Source of the DNA: Limnoperna fortunei
Lineage: Eukaryota > Mollusca > Bivalvia > Mytilida > Modiolidae
Length of the DNA: 64,000 nt
NCBI GenBank assembly: GCA_944474755.1
Contig: OX104120.1
Location: 40,342,067 to 40,406,066 of the forward strand
Direction of reading: 5' to 3'
Of this stretch, positions 55,601 through 62,155 are shown piece by piece. Each line of letters opens with the position of its first letter. The stretch's first letter is position 1. A program made the position numbers and the translations under genes. Under the pieces are notes generated by a model. The model saw nothing but the letters and a program-made list of their open reading frames with translations, was not told where the DNA came from and searched no databases.

Positions 55601-58556
55601 TTTTGATTGGTACTTCTCAAGGTCAGAAGCAACTTCACTTCAGACCCGAAAAATATATATGTATGTTGTCAGGGGTGATGATGGAGCGAACGCGGACTCA
55701 GAACCCCTGACTTGGGAGGATGAAAAAATATTTTATCCTAAAAATACCATCCAACCAAGGGCATTAAGTTGTCGGTGTAGGACGTAAAAAACTCCCCAAG
55801 CGGATCCTAAAAATAATATGGAGTAGACATTGCCAAAATGCAAGCACAGACAATATAGTCCTTTATTATCAATATATAATGTGCATTTCATAATTGACGT
55901 TACTTCCTATCAACCTAAAAGTGCCTCCAAATTCCAGTGGTCAGGTGACGTCTTTCTTTGTAACTGTGACGTCACATGAGGTGTAATTTGATTGTCAGTT
56001 TTTAAAGATCGATTTAGAGATTGCAAAAAAAAGGTATGAAATGTTTGTTGTTAATTTTAAATATAACATATATTTTTTATCGATGTCAACTTTATTTTCA
56101 AGTCCTACTTAAAATTATTTTTAGTACTTTTCTTCATTCACTGTGTTCCAGTTTTATGACGATATTAACTTCTGGACAAATAGAAATCAATATCAGCGCA
56201 GGGTTTGATCACATGATTTCATTTTGATCACATGACACGTAGTTGCGTTAGAGCTCAACGCTCTTCGCGGGCAGCGAATGCTCGCTGTTACCCACATCCA
56301 GTTTGTTCGAAAGGGCTAATTATTATTTTCATCAATTTTGCAGCAATATTATGGCATTCAGTTGTTTTACTTGGGGAGGAAGCTGTAGGACCTGGTGTCA
56401 ACTCCAAACCTTCGGAATGGAAATGGCAAGGTTAGAGTTGATTACAGTCTGTCCATGGAAATGCAATTAAAGTGCAATCCAGAGTCATTATGATATCACG
56501 AATTTTAATAGGTGTACGGCCAATCAGTTCATCCGGTAACCATCAAGCTACCAGCTTTAAGAAATGTAAAAATCTGGCATATCACAACTTGCCATTCTAA
56601 AGGAAAGTTGTTTATTTTTCAAAGAGAACCAGTTTATAAATTCTCTAACTTAACTATTAATGATAAAGTAATAAAAGTATTTTAAACATGGAAAAACATT
56701 TTTGACTTTGACAATCCATTGATGTCATCATGATGGCTACATTTAAATATACTCAGAAACACTCTACATGCCTTTTACACCCACTAATGGTATATAATGA
56801 TTTCTCCCTTCACTACTCCATGCTATACATATTGGTTTGTTTAAAGTTCCATCTTTACTTCGGCAGTCATCTGGTTTTACTAGTCCTGGTAGAAAAACAC
56901 CTAAAAATATAAAATAACAGTAAGCAAATACAATATCTGCACACTGTCTAAAATATAGTACAGTTTATTTGAACACGATTTTGAATTAAAATAGGTAGAA
57001 TTCAGGGCAATGCAGAGAGTTTGTCACCTGTTTTGTACCATGAAGTGTACATGTAAAATACAAGTACAAATAAACATTATATATTTCATTGCAGACAAGT
57101 AAGACAGATATACTATACAAATAGATTTTATTACATGTTATAATGAATAAAATGCATGACAAAATGGATTTCAAGCTAAATTTTGGATTTAAAATTTTGC
57201 TGTGAAATCAAGTGAAGACATGATGTCACAAACATATCTTTTAAATTATTTATTTGCTTAAATGTTGTTTAATAAATGCCACTTTCAGCAATTTTTCAAC
57301 TATATTGTGGCATCCAGTTCTTTGACTAAGGAGGAATAAGCCAGGGAATTTGAAGAAAACCAGTACTAGTGTGAGGTAGGAAAATTCTTGTCAAAATTAG
57401 TCAAGAACACGCTACCTTTAATAAGACTTGAACCAACAGGCATCATGTAACCATCTTTAACCACAGGCCACAAACATCCTTAAGTATGTCAAGTTTAAAT
57501 GTAAATAATAGTTAATAATCACAAGATTGTATGATTTTTATCCGGTTCATTCATTTTAAGTTTTTAATATAACTAAAAAAGGTTTCTTAATTTCTAAATT
57601 TAATCGTTTAATAATTATACCCTTTGTACCATGACCATGATAACCCTCATTTTCCAAATCTACTGTTAGCTAAAACCAATCCACTTACCAGAATAATCAC
57701 CACTACTCTGCATACCCTCAACTGAATCTAACAATATGATTGGTCGTTTCAAAACATTAGCTAATCCAAAAACATGTATGTTTCTTAGACCATGTGGTTC
57801 TCCATCTTCTGGACAATATTGTGGATCACATTCCTGTATAATGTCATTCCACTCATCAATATCAACAAAGTCCTTAAATAGCTCTTTGTATTTGTCTAAA
57901 TTGTCTTTAAAATGGTCCATTAAATTAACACGCAGTGCATGCCAAAACAGTTCTCTTCCTACCAAGGCCCGTGAAACAGCATGCACCAAACAATGCCCAT
58001 CTCCATCAGCATGTATAGCTACAAGGCGTTCTTCACCATTGTTTACATCTTTGATGATATCAAGGGTACCATATAAATACCTCAGGCTTCCTGTTTTGTC
58101 GCGACCATAACCAGTGATATCTAAATTTTCTTCTTCAATCAGGAATGCTCTATCACCTAAAATTTTACCACAATCAAACACAGCGGGTTGTCCCAGTTCT
58201 GTCAGCAGCTCTGCTTTGCCAGTTTTCTTACACATACCATATCTAGTCAAGATGGGTGAGACTAATTTACAAACGTAATTTGAGAGTCCTAAGACCTTGA
58301 CATTATCTGGTCCCTTCTTTGGCTTTACATTGCCTAGCAATATGTTTTTCAAAATATTGTGCAGAGCAACACTAGGATTTGTAACTTCCGCAATATTCTG
58401 AAGAGTAGATTTTTCATGCCTTTGGCCACAACTAGTACACTCAATGCTTTTGTCATATGCAGGGAAAAATAATTTGGCACGACACTGATCATCAGGACAG
58501 GTTCCACATAACACTTTATATTCATCACGTTTCTTAGACATTCTCTGTTCCATCAT
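30779..58556 (-). CDS. VCPIP1: VCPIP1: p97/p47-interacting OTU deubiquitinase, complete 16-exon gene
   Basis: Exons in transcription order: 58556-57689, 56900-56772, 51437-51307, 50063-49952, 48761-48552, 47232-47145, 46867-46724, 45387-45254, 44179-44013, 40367-40221, 39494-39363, 38456-38093, 36613-36423, 35592-35293, 34163-33927, 31381-30779. They total 3,957 nt, 1,318 residues, against about 1,222 in human. VCPIP1 (VCIP135) is a cysteine deubiquitinase that works with the p97/p47 ATPase in Golgi and ER reassembly and other ubiquitin removal. Seen: an N-terminal cysteine motif (C20, C25, C40, C43), the OTU domain with HADGDGHCLVHAVSRALVG (Asp186, catalytic Cys189) and RNHYIPLVG (His324), further CxxC motifs in exons 5-7, a ubiquitin-like/UBX-like fold over exons 11-12, and a serine- and acid-rich tail. 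An in-frame stop lies upstream of the chosen ATG if no upstream exon is spliced on. All phases join cleanly. Confidence 0.95.
31491..31590. repeat. (TTGA)n plus SINE-like fragment
   Basis: GATTGATTGATTGATTGATT leads into TGTTTTACGTCCAGCAAGCA and AATATTTCAGCTATATTCAG, resembling the 3' part of a second SINE type. No head is visible. Confidence 0.4.
31755..32612. repeat. 55-bp minisatellite, about 15 copies, in VCPIP1 intron 15
   Basis: AGTAAAAGAAATGGGG and CCAGTGATCTAGG recur every 55 bp. Sub-variants (GGGGTACC or GGGGAACC; GGCCTGG or GGGCTGG; ATCTAAAATT or ATGTAAAACT) recur in blocks, showing stepwise block duplication. Confidence 0.92.
33008..33122. repeat. Two outlying copies of the 55-bp minisatellite
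   Basis: Two more units (AAAGAAATGGGGTACCAGTG and a GTGGTACC variant) are separated from the main array by about 400 bp of unrelated sequence. Confidence 0.85.
33927..34163 (-). CDS. VCPIP1: VCPIP1 exon 15
   Basis: The acceptor is taaatgtag and the donor AGAGAA/gtatgt; phase 0 in and out. It encodes an acidic stretch (EESISEESEEVSDE), GVRYQKLGPGYSVIDPEIVN and NIEQTMNEEIAEIDRE. It corresponds in position to the APGVVTMRDGRQLDPDLVEA helical segment of the vertebrate C-terminus. Confidence 0.87.
35293..35592 (-). CDS. VCPIP1: VCPIP1 exon 14, with histidine run
   Basis: The acceptor is attattaaag and the donor CTTCAA/gtatgt; phase 0 in and out. It encodes VFRFNSQEDRLELCLEPHGH, FPVEPRIEEKVKEMV and LQAFAGQGHSL (human TAFQGKGHSL). 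Near the end, CAT codons give HHHHHHSHH. The acceptor has a poor pyrimidine tract, but frame and similarity support it. Confidence 0.9.
36000..36262 (-). mobile_element. Truncated copy of the 161-bp-unit hairpin element, reverse orientation
   Basis: On plus it shows GTTTCATTGGAATCAAATGC, CTGTGACCTTGAAATTTGAT and the reversed 5' hairpin end ACCCCGCAACCTCTGTGGAG, GCGGGGGTATAATAA. It is about one and a half units long, in VCPIP1 intron 13. Confidence 0.65.
36423..36613 (-). CDS. VCPIP1: VCPIP1 exon 13
   Basis: The acceptor is atcttttag and the donor GAAAG/gtaggt; phase 1 in, phase 0 out. It encodes TDSIDSSIASLAVMATITGR, DLWTYVQTMPHLFSVGGLFY and VEGKHCQLPVLPGK, matching the LATLMGEDVWSYAKGLPHMF..GG.FY..M block. 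Confidence 0.93.
37130..37380. repeat. Repeat with (GACA)n/(GGAC)n run
   Basis: ACGGACGGACAGACAGACAG sits inside a segment starting GTGCTAAGTATACCTCCACT. The same kind of microsatellite, in another copied context, occurs at 46390-46700. It lies in VCPIP1 intron 12. Confidence 0.5.
37579..37841 (+). mobile_element. tRNA-derived SINE (family A) with intact B box
   Basis: The head contains a local duplication (GTCAAGTGGTCAAGTGG), then GGTTAAGG, B box GGTTCGAGTC, and the body words AGGGTGTGCTAGACTCC and AAAACTGGGCCC. It ends ATTAAACACCATTCAAACAA. It lies in VCPIP1 intron 12, antisense to the gene. Confidence 0.85.
38093..38456 (-). CDS. VCPIP1: VCPIP1 exon 12: ubiquitin-like domain and linker
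   Basis: The acceptor is cgtttcag; phase 0 in, phase 1 out at GGAT/gtatgt. It encodes MMLSLPGEVTFNQLKDLIAD, then RLRTGFPPKILTQPENDEEI and IPLIHGDKISVEIL, the body of the beta-grasp domain, followed by an acidic Ser-rich linker and EEALLRALKATEG. Confidence 0.93.
39363..39494 (-). CDS. VCPIP1: VCPIP1 exon 11: start of ubiquitin-like region
   Basis: The acceptor is tattcacag and the donor AGACAG/gtatca; phase 0 in and out. After a Ser/Thr-rich linker it encodes RGKKVKIATSDGRQ, corresponding to the KKIRITTNDGRQ strand that opens the UBX-like (ubiquitin-like) domain in vertebrates. Confidence 0.9.
40221..40367 (-). CDS. VCPIP1: VCPIP1 exon 10
   Basis: The acceptor is gttatttcag and the donor AAAAAG/gtatgg; phase 0 in and out. 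It encodes HKSLHKEELCKSEKEKQIKK, RITSEAPKQQQ and a Ser/Lys-rich end. It matches the TLHKEELNMSK...I...ITEQA segment; this is a basic, probably flexible linker. Confidence 0.9.
40443..40661 (+). mobile_element. tRNA-derived SINE (family A) with 12-bp TSD
   Basis: It starts near CTGGCCTCAGTGTCAGAGTG, has GGTTGCAGGTTTTAGTCTCA in the B-box region, and ends GGCATTAAACACAATTCCAA. ACACAAACCAAA flanks it at 40431-40442 and 40662-40673. It is inserted about 75 bp upstream of VCPIP1 exon 10, antisense to the gene. Confidence 0.88.
41455..41512 (-). mobile_element. Decayed hairpin end of the GTCTCGCCT element
   Basis: The words ATGTCTCACCTCCAGCGACT and AGGTAAGAC are the degenerate reverse complement of the hairpin at 10301-10335. 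Nothing else of that element is seen here. Confidence 0.45.
41534..43645. mobile_element. Chimeric inverted element of the 161-bp-unit family, 2.1 kb
   Basis: Both ends are the same (3'-type) terminus in opposite orientations: AACTAGACAAAGTCGATCTA at the left and its complement at the right, matching for at least 38 bp. One reversed unit (41534-41762) precedes a run of forward units. Two short palindromic junctions (TTAGAAATTTCTAACG near 42115 and 42775) mark a direct duplication of about 656 bp. The same end, CTAGATCGACTTTGTCTAG, closes the 5167-6100 element. There is no coding sequence. It lies in VCPIP1 intron 9. Confidence 0.8.
44013..44179 (-). CDS. VCPIP1: VCPIP1 exon 9
   Basis: The acceptor is ttcatttcag and the donor TGCT/gtaagt; phase 1 in, phase 0 out. 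It encodes EFGSERLVQQVVNTILRRTA, a less conserved linker, and SKIILTGHA (human has TKIILTGQ). Confidence 0.93.
45254..45387 (-). CDS. VCPIP1: VCPIP1 exon 8
   Basis: The acceptor is ttttttttaag and the donor CCAG/gtataa; phase 2 in, phase 1 out. It encodes FPISLEWNGQVVAEKVVWFQ, YETDDSLNSNVFEVAQKMVQ and KHFP, closely matching the WFQYE.D.SLNSNVYDVA block of the family. Confidence 0.95.
45643..46325. repeat. 62-bp tandem array, 11 copies, in VCPIP1 intron 7
   Basis: TGAATGCACCATCGAATC (or CAAATC) recurs at exact 62-bp steps (45643, 45705, 45767 and so on). Units are almost identical except for the last two, which diverge (GTTAATTAGTTAAGAG and a shortened final unit). Confidence 0.93.
46390..46700. 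repeat. Repeat segment with (ACAG)n microsatellite
   Basis: It runs from AAGTGTGGACTGTGAGCAAG through GATGGACAGACAG (about eleven ACAG units, 46604-46651) to CCCCCCAACAAG and GCAGGGGTATAATAA. The GATACCCCTC / GGGGTATAAT words near its ends resemble the hairpin family termini. It ends just before VCPIP1 exon 7. Confidence 0.6.
46724..46867 (-). CDS. VCPIP1: VCPIP1 exon 7
   Basis: The acceptor is tttttatag and the donor GAGAT/gtaagt; phase 2 in and out. It encodes GHVRLVNGDGSLKYENGDRT, then TTPAPGGRCTCGFKHYWDGK and EYDNLPE. The CTCGFKHYWDGKEYDNLPE block is nearly identical to vertebrates. Confidence 0.95.
47145..47232 (-). CDS. VCPIP1: VCPIP1 exon 6
   Basis: The acceptor is tttttttcag and the donor CAAGG/gtatgt; phase 1 in, phase 2 out, 88 nt. 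It encodes VVCTYDAVKDVLEPDMTKSQ and LSMCSFCQG, matching the VCSYDSVKDVL..D..MS.L..C..C.G block. CSFC would complete the zinc site begun in exon 5. Confidence 0.92.
47233..48551. other. VCPIP1 intron 5, nothing recognised
   Basis: AT-rich; no repeat family member or extra exon was recognised. Confidence 0.45.
48552..48761 (-). CDS. VCPIP1: VCPIP1 exon 5
   Basis: The acceptor is tttttttcag and the donor CAAG/gtaaat; phase 1 in, phase 1 out. It encodes IVGARPEEVLKTTQRAVREN, KLYRCLTCDGVMEHILPPEW and GGSLYNLAIQTQGALRPDKR. It contains CLTC, the first half of a probable zinc site, and the PPEW..GG.LYNLA block. Confidence 0.94.
48783..49690 (+). mobile_element. Hairpin-ended repeat element, reverse copy of the 18.1-kb element
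   Basis: It starts CTAGAGGCTCCCAGTAGCCT, GTATCGCTCACCTGAACCTG and shares GTTCATCAGACAATCTTGAC, CTCCTATAAGGAGTCATCAT and TTGGTACAAACTTGG-type words with 18122-19398 read in reverse. It lies in VCPIP1 intron 4 and begins about 20 bp upstream of exon 5 (48761). Confidence 0.7.
49952..50063 (-). CDS. VCPIP1: VCPIP1 exon 4
   Basis: The acceptor is cctgtttag and the donor CTCAG/gtttgt; phase 0 in, phase 1 out. It encodes DKYIRHLVSAMEEVFFKQHG, VQQQLVADVHQFMYKTS. The AMEEVF and LVADVHQ words are family hallmarks. Confidence 0.93.
50250..51300. mobile_element. GGCGGCCATTTTG tandem element ending in CCCCGAC hairpin
   Basis: Units containing CAATTTTCGCACTTTGGCGG, CCATTTTGAATATGGCGGCC and TTGTTCGTAATATCAATATT recur about five or six times at alternating spacings of roughly 128 and 149 bp. 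A (GAA)n(TAA)n microsatellite (51208-51246) precedes a terminal hairpin AATCCCCGACACTTCGTGGT / CGGGGATT. It fills most of VCPIP1 intron 3, and its hairpin ends only a few bases from exon 3. Confidence 0.75.
51307..51437 (-). CDS. VCPIP1: VCPIP1 exon 3
   Basis: The acceptor is tctttttcag and the donor GTCT/gtaagt; phase 1 in, phase 0 out. It encodes KPPPKLPRYMIQKTWGMPNT, LLDRYIELDEFGHCIVGGDK and CLS, matching the KAWGVP..LI.KYI.LE..G.CVIGGDRSL block of vertebrate VCPIP1. Confidence 0.93.
51438..52048. repeat. Short-word repetitive stretch in VCPIP1 intron 2
   Basis: From 51540 to 51870, ATCAACAAACATGTAGCC, AAAAAATTACTGA and variants recur irregularly (about 40-60 bp apart). This is a decayed tandem repeat. 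Confidence 0.6.
52227..52523 (+). pseudogene. Broken reading frame inside the 3.7-kb TIR element
   Basis: One frame runs 98 codons from ATG 52227, with in-frame TGA at 52311 and 52425 before a third TGA at 52521. It starts MSAPCIVDCFNDMLDRFPPD; later parts read QLVPFVFQMKCG and VQYVKAVVNDLIKIFCNPDV. The composition is protein-like (amphipathic, few low-complexity runs), unlike the surrounding DNA. I do not recognise the family; it could be a captured exon or the remains of an element protein. Confidence 0.45.
53040..53550 (-). mobile_element. SINE (family A), minus orientation, interrupted
   Basis: The 3' part (AGAAATTTTTCAGCTTTATA, TTATTGGAGAGGAAGCTG) and the 5' part (AGTCAAGCACACCCTGCCAG, CTACCTCAACCACTCTGCCA) are separated by about 230 bp of other sequence starting near 53170. 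It is nested inside the 3.7-kb TIR element. Confidence 0.6.
54837..54925 (-). mobile_element. Short SINE 3' fragment, minus orientation
   Basis: On plus it reads CTATGCCACTTTCAGTAATT, then ATATCCAGGTTTTATTTGAT; there is no head. Confidence 0.55.
56320..56470 (-). mobile_element. Degenerate SINE fragment, minus orientation
   Basis: The words TTTGCAGCAATATTATGGCA, TTCAGTTGTTTTACTTGGGG and GAGGAAGCTG are the decayed 3' part of family A. Confidence 0.4.
56772..56900 (-). CDS. VCPIP1: VCPIP1 exon 2: OTU histidine motif, GC donor
   Basis: The acceptor is tatttttag; phase 1 in, phase 1 out. It encodes GVFLPGLVKPDDCRSKDGTL, then NKPICIAWSSEGRNHYIPLV and GVK. The His of RNHY (324) is the expected third catalytic residue. 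The donor that keeps the exact homologous length (PLVGVKGKPPPKLP) is AAAAG/gcatgt, a GC donor. A GT donor six bases earlier would drop two residues. Confidence 0.9.
57261..57470 (-). mobile_element. SINE (family A), minus orientation, decayed
   Basis: On plus it reads AATGCCACTTTCAGCAATTT, GTGGCATCCAGTTCTTTGAC, with a strongly diverged head region ending near 57470. It lies in VCPIP1 intron 1. Confidence 0.55.
57689..58556 (-). CDS. VCPIP1: VCPIP1 exon 1: cysteine motif and catalytic half of OTU domain
   Basis: It encodes residues 1-289 and ends in phase 1 at TCTG/gtaagt. It carries CPDDQC and ECTSCGQRHE (a zinc-ribbon-like set), GLSNYVCKLVSPILTRYGM, LGDRAFLIE, the catalytic block DGDGHCLVHAVSRALVGREL and GLRNIHVFGLANVLKRPIIL, all strongly conserved in VCPIP1. 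The start is the first of two adjacent Met codons; the upstream frame has a stop, but a spliced upstream exon is possible (see 60444-60501). Confidence 0.96.
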
Positions 58557-58627
58557 TCCTTTTTTTACCGAGGTTCAGATTTGTTAAAAATTTAGTTCTG
58601 ATCTTGGCTCATATTCCTATAAAAATA

Positions 58628-60397
58628 CCAGAGGCTCTTAAGAGCCTGTATCGCTCACCTGATTTTATAGGCAATGAAGATGGCATTTCCCTGATGTTAA
58701 AGTAAGTCCTGTAATTTTCAATAAACTTTAAATAGGACCATCCAAACAATATTACTAGAAAGCTTTGTTTCATTGGTTAACCCGTTGTATAGAGAAGATT
58801 TTTTTATTTGCCATTGGGTCCTATGTTAAACTAAGTCCTGCGGTGGTGGCGGCCATTTTGAATTTCCAATTGCCATAAAAAACATAAACTTTATAAAGGA
58901 CCATCCAAACAATATTGCTAGTAAGTTTTTGTTTCCATTGATTAACCGGTTTCAGAGAAGAAGCCTTTAAAAGCTTTTTCCCCTAGGGTCCTATGTTAAA
59001 CTAAGTCCTGCGGTAGCGGCCATTTTGAATTTCCAATTGCCATAAAAAAACATAAACTTTATAGAGGACCATCCAAACAATATTGCTAGTAAGTTTTTGT
59101 TTCCATTGATTAACCGGTTTAAGAGAAAAAGCCTTTAAAAGCTTTTTTCCATAGGGTCCTATGTTAAACTAAGTCCTGCGGTAGCGGCCATTTTGAATTT
59201 CCAATTGCCATAAAAAACATAAACTTTATAGAGGACCATCCAAACAATATTGCTAGTAAGTTTTTGTTTCCATTGATTAACCGGTTTCAGAGAAAAAGCC
59301 TTTAAAAATTTTTCCCATAGGGTCCTATGTTAAACTAAGTCCTGCGGTAGCGGCCATTTTGAATTTCCGATTGCCATAAAAAACATAAACTTTATAGAGG
59401 ACCATCCAAACAATATTGCTAGTAAGTTTTTGTTTCCATTGATTAACCGGTTACAGAGAAAAAGCCTTTAAAAACTTTTTCCCATAGGGTCCCATGTTAA
59501 ACTAAGTCCTGCGGTAGCGGCCATTTTGAATTTCCAATTGCCATAAAAAACATAAACTTTATAGAGGACCATCCAAACAGTATTGCTAGTAAGTTTTGTT
59601 TTGATTGGTTAAACGGTTTCAGAGATGAAGCCCTTTTAAACTTTTTTCTCATAGGGTCGAATGTTAAACCAAGTCCTGCGGTGGCGGCCATTTTGAATTT
59701 CCGATTGGGATAAAAAATATTAACTTTATAGAGGACCATCCAAACAATATTGCTAGTAAGTTTTCTTTCCATTGGTTGACCGGTTTCAGAAAAGAAGCCT
59801 TTCAAACTTTTTCCCATAGGGTCCTATGTTAAATTAAGTCCTGCGGTGGCAGCCATTTTGAATTTCCAATTGCCATAAAAAACACAAACTTTATAGAGGA
59901 CCATCCAAACAATATTGCTAGTAAGTTTTTGTTTCCATTGATTAACCGGTTTCAGAGAAGAAGCCTTTTAAAAATTTTTCCCATAGGGTTCTATGTTAAA
60001 CTAAGTCCTGCGGTGGCCGCCATTTTGAATTTCCAATTCCCATCAAAAACACAAACTTTATAGAGGACCATCCAAACAATATTGCTAGTAAGCTTTGTTT
60101 TGATTGGTTAAACGGTTTCAGAGAAGAAGCCCTTTTTAACTTTTTTCCCATAGGGTCCTATGTTAAACTAAGTCTTGAGGTGGCGGCCATATTGGTTTAC
60201 CAATCAAAATAAAAAACACAAACTTTGTAAAGGTCCATCCAATGAACATTATGGCCAAGATTGGTTTCAATTGGCCAAGTGGTTTCAGAGAAGAAGATTA
60301 AAATGTAAAAAGTTTACAGACGCCGCCGACGACGACGACGCCGACGGACGCAAAGTGATAACAATAGCTCACATGACCCTTTGGGTCAGGTGAGCTA
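58628..60397 (+). mobile_element. Hairpin-ended element with about nine 165-bp units abutting the VCPIP1 start
   Basis: It starts CCAGAGGCTCTTAAGAGCCT, GTATCGCTCACCTG and ends with a GACGACGACGACGCCGACGG run and the hairpin AGCTCACATGACCC / GGGTCAGGTGAGCT. Between these, AGTCCTGCGGT.GCGGCCATT, CCATCCAAACAATATTGCTA and ATTAACCGGTTTCAGAGAAG recur about every 165 bp. It begins only about 70 bp upstream of the VCPIP1 ATG. Its terminal words are shared with 18122-19398 and 48783-49690. Confidence 0.8.
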
Positions 60398-60443
60398 ATA
60401 ATACTGTAATATACACATGTAAGATATTAAATATTATTATTAC

Positions 60444-60501
60444 CACATATTTTTTCTATAAATAAGTCCCTTCCTTCTTCACTAAGGATTTGTTTGGCCA
60501 T
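60444..60501 (-). CDS. Candidate upstream coding exon (possible alternative VCPIP1 5' exon)
   Basis: On the minus strand an ATG in a strong context (AAGATGG) opens 19 codons, MAKQILSEEGRDLFIEKIC, followed by G/gtaata, a plausible donor in phase 1. An AG at 58560-58559, next to the VCPIP1 start, would accept it in frame (joining as C-G-M-M-E-Q), but that acceptor has no pyrimidine tract. The stretch TTCTTTTCATTTAAG before the ATG also resembles an acceptor, so it could be an internal exon of something else. I do not recognise the peptide. Confidence 0.3.
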
Positions 60502-60656
60502 CTTAAATGAAAAGAATGTCTCAAAAAAGTACAAGGTGGAAGTTTCTGAACAGTTTTCTTGTCTTTTCTTTTTATCTTTTCAAACTTTGGGTAAGAATTA
60601 TATCGGGGATAATATGTTATAAACAAATTTCTAGAAATAAATTAAACAATGCAGTT

Positions 60657-62155
60657 CAGGGTTCTCGTAAAGACATGTATATGCGTCCTGGACGCGTCAA
60701 AGTTGTGTAGGACGCGCCATTACTAGATTCCGTGCATCCTCGGGACGCATAGCAGTCAAATCATTTGAGTCCCTAAAATCAACAGCACGTCATTTACCTA
60801 ACCATACCTAATGACACTTTTACAACTGGATGTAATTCTATTTTTAGCTGTGATGCACAGCAGGTGAAATATATTTGATCCTGACAGAAACCGATTACCG
60901 ATAATAAGTGGCTGAATTAACTTAACAATCTTAACATGATTTAAATAATTTTTTTAAGAAATATATTATGTATTTTAAAAAAAACAAGTTTTTATAAACC
61001 ATAATGATAATATCTTTCTTGTACATCGCGCTATAGAAACAAACATGTTTTCGATGTTCGTGGTTTTTAACTAAACGGTAATTAAGTGAAACACCTGACT
61101 TGCAACTTGATTTAAAAAGTTTTCTATTTGAATAATAAATTAATTATTTCCATTAACTATCAGGGACTAGCTAGAGCTTGGAATCTTTGCGGGTTTACAT
61201 GCCCAATAATTGAATACAAAGTCAAAGGTTACAAAGAAAATACAATGTATTTGCAGCAGAAAGATCGTTTTCGATGTTTTTAAAATGTGACTAAGTGAAA
61301 CACTTGGCTTGTGACCCGATTGCAATGATTAAAAAATATTATTGTAATGATTAAATGTTGAATTAACTTTTGTTATTTCAAATGAGGTTAAGCAGAAATA
61401 TTGTCAAGTTTTGGATTGGTAAATTTAAACAAAATTTAAAAAATAAATTTAATAACTTAATAACTACTTAGTGCTTTGAAATTTATGTATTATACAATTA
61501 GTCAAATTTTTTAAACTGAGGTGTTGCCTCTTGTCACACTGAACCCATATTTTCTCCCAGATGAATCCATGCATACTTCAAATAACCAACAGAAATAAAT
61601 GGTGTTAATTCATAATTCCCTTCCATAAAATGATACTAAAATCTTGGGATATATAAATATGGTCACAATAAAATTATGTGTATCTTTCCATGCTCATTCA
61701 GACAAAATTTTTATATCAGTAGAACATTACAACCCTACATTTTTAAGTTTGAAAAGTTTAAATAAATTTCACAGCAAACTTCATTATTGAATTGAAAATG
61801 CCTCAACCCTGACCAACTTCTTATAAGTACACCCAGACAGTGAACAGAAATATATCATACAATATAAGGTTGACACAAAGCAAAACTACCAAAACAAATA
61901 TTTTTAATATCTTTAAATTCTGGAAACATGTGGATTAAGCTGTCATGTAGTAATGCATGGATTTCAACAGGGATTTTAGTATCAAATAAAACATGAAGAT
62001 GCTCATAATGTTACAAAACAAAACTTAACGTCATGCAGTACCGGTAGTTTGGTTTGAGTCAACTTTATGGACTCACCAAGACAGATTGGGACTCATCATT
62101 CCAAAAAGTGATGAGTCCCAGGACTCACCATTAAAAAATCCTAGTGAGAACCCTG
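60657..62155. mobile_element. 1.5-kb element with CAGGGTTCTC termini and 6-bp direct repeat
   Basis: It begins CAGGGTTCTCGTAAAGACAT and ends CTAGTGAGAACCCTG, a 10-bp terminal inverted repeat. GCAGTT lies directly outside both ends (60651-60656 and 62156-62161). CAGGG-type ends resemble hAT elements, which make 8-bp duplications; the 6-bp repeat seen here does not fit that well. Near its ends, GGACGCGTC/GGACGCGCC and GATGAGTCCCAGGACTCACC words form local inverted repeats. No transposase frame is visible, so it is probably non-autonomous. Confidence 0.65.

Larger units (their letters stand above)
52058..55722. mobile_element. 3,665-bp DNA transposon-like element with 83-bp perfect TIRs and 9-bp TSD
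   Basis: 52058-52140 and the complement of 55640-55722 are identical over 83 bp, beginning CATCCTCCCAAGTCAGGGGT. AAAAAATAT lies directly outside each end (52049-52057 and 55723-55731). Within each TIR, TCAGGGGT and ACCCCTGA can pair. The interior is mostly AT-rich noncoding DNA with nested SINE fragments and a broken frame at 52227-52523; no intact transposase is visible. Long TIRs plus a 9-bp duplication suggest a Mutator-like (or Merlin-like) element, an inference. It lies in VCPIP1 intron 2. Confidence 0.88.

Noticed and set aside
60507..60710. 67-residue plus-strand frame near the CAGGGTTCTC element
   Set aside because: It runs across the element's left boundary, has no recognisable motif and no splice context; chance frame.
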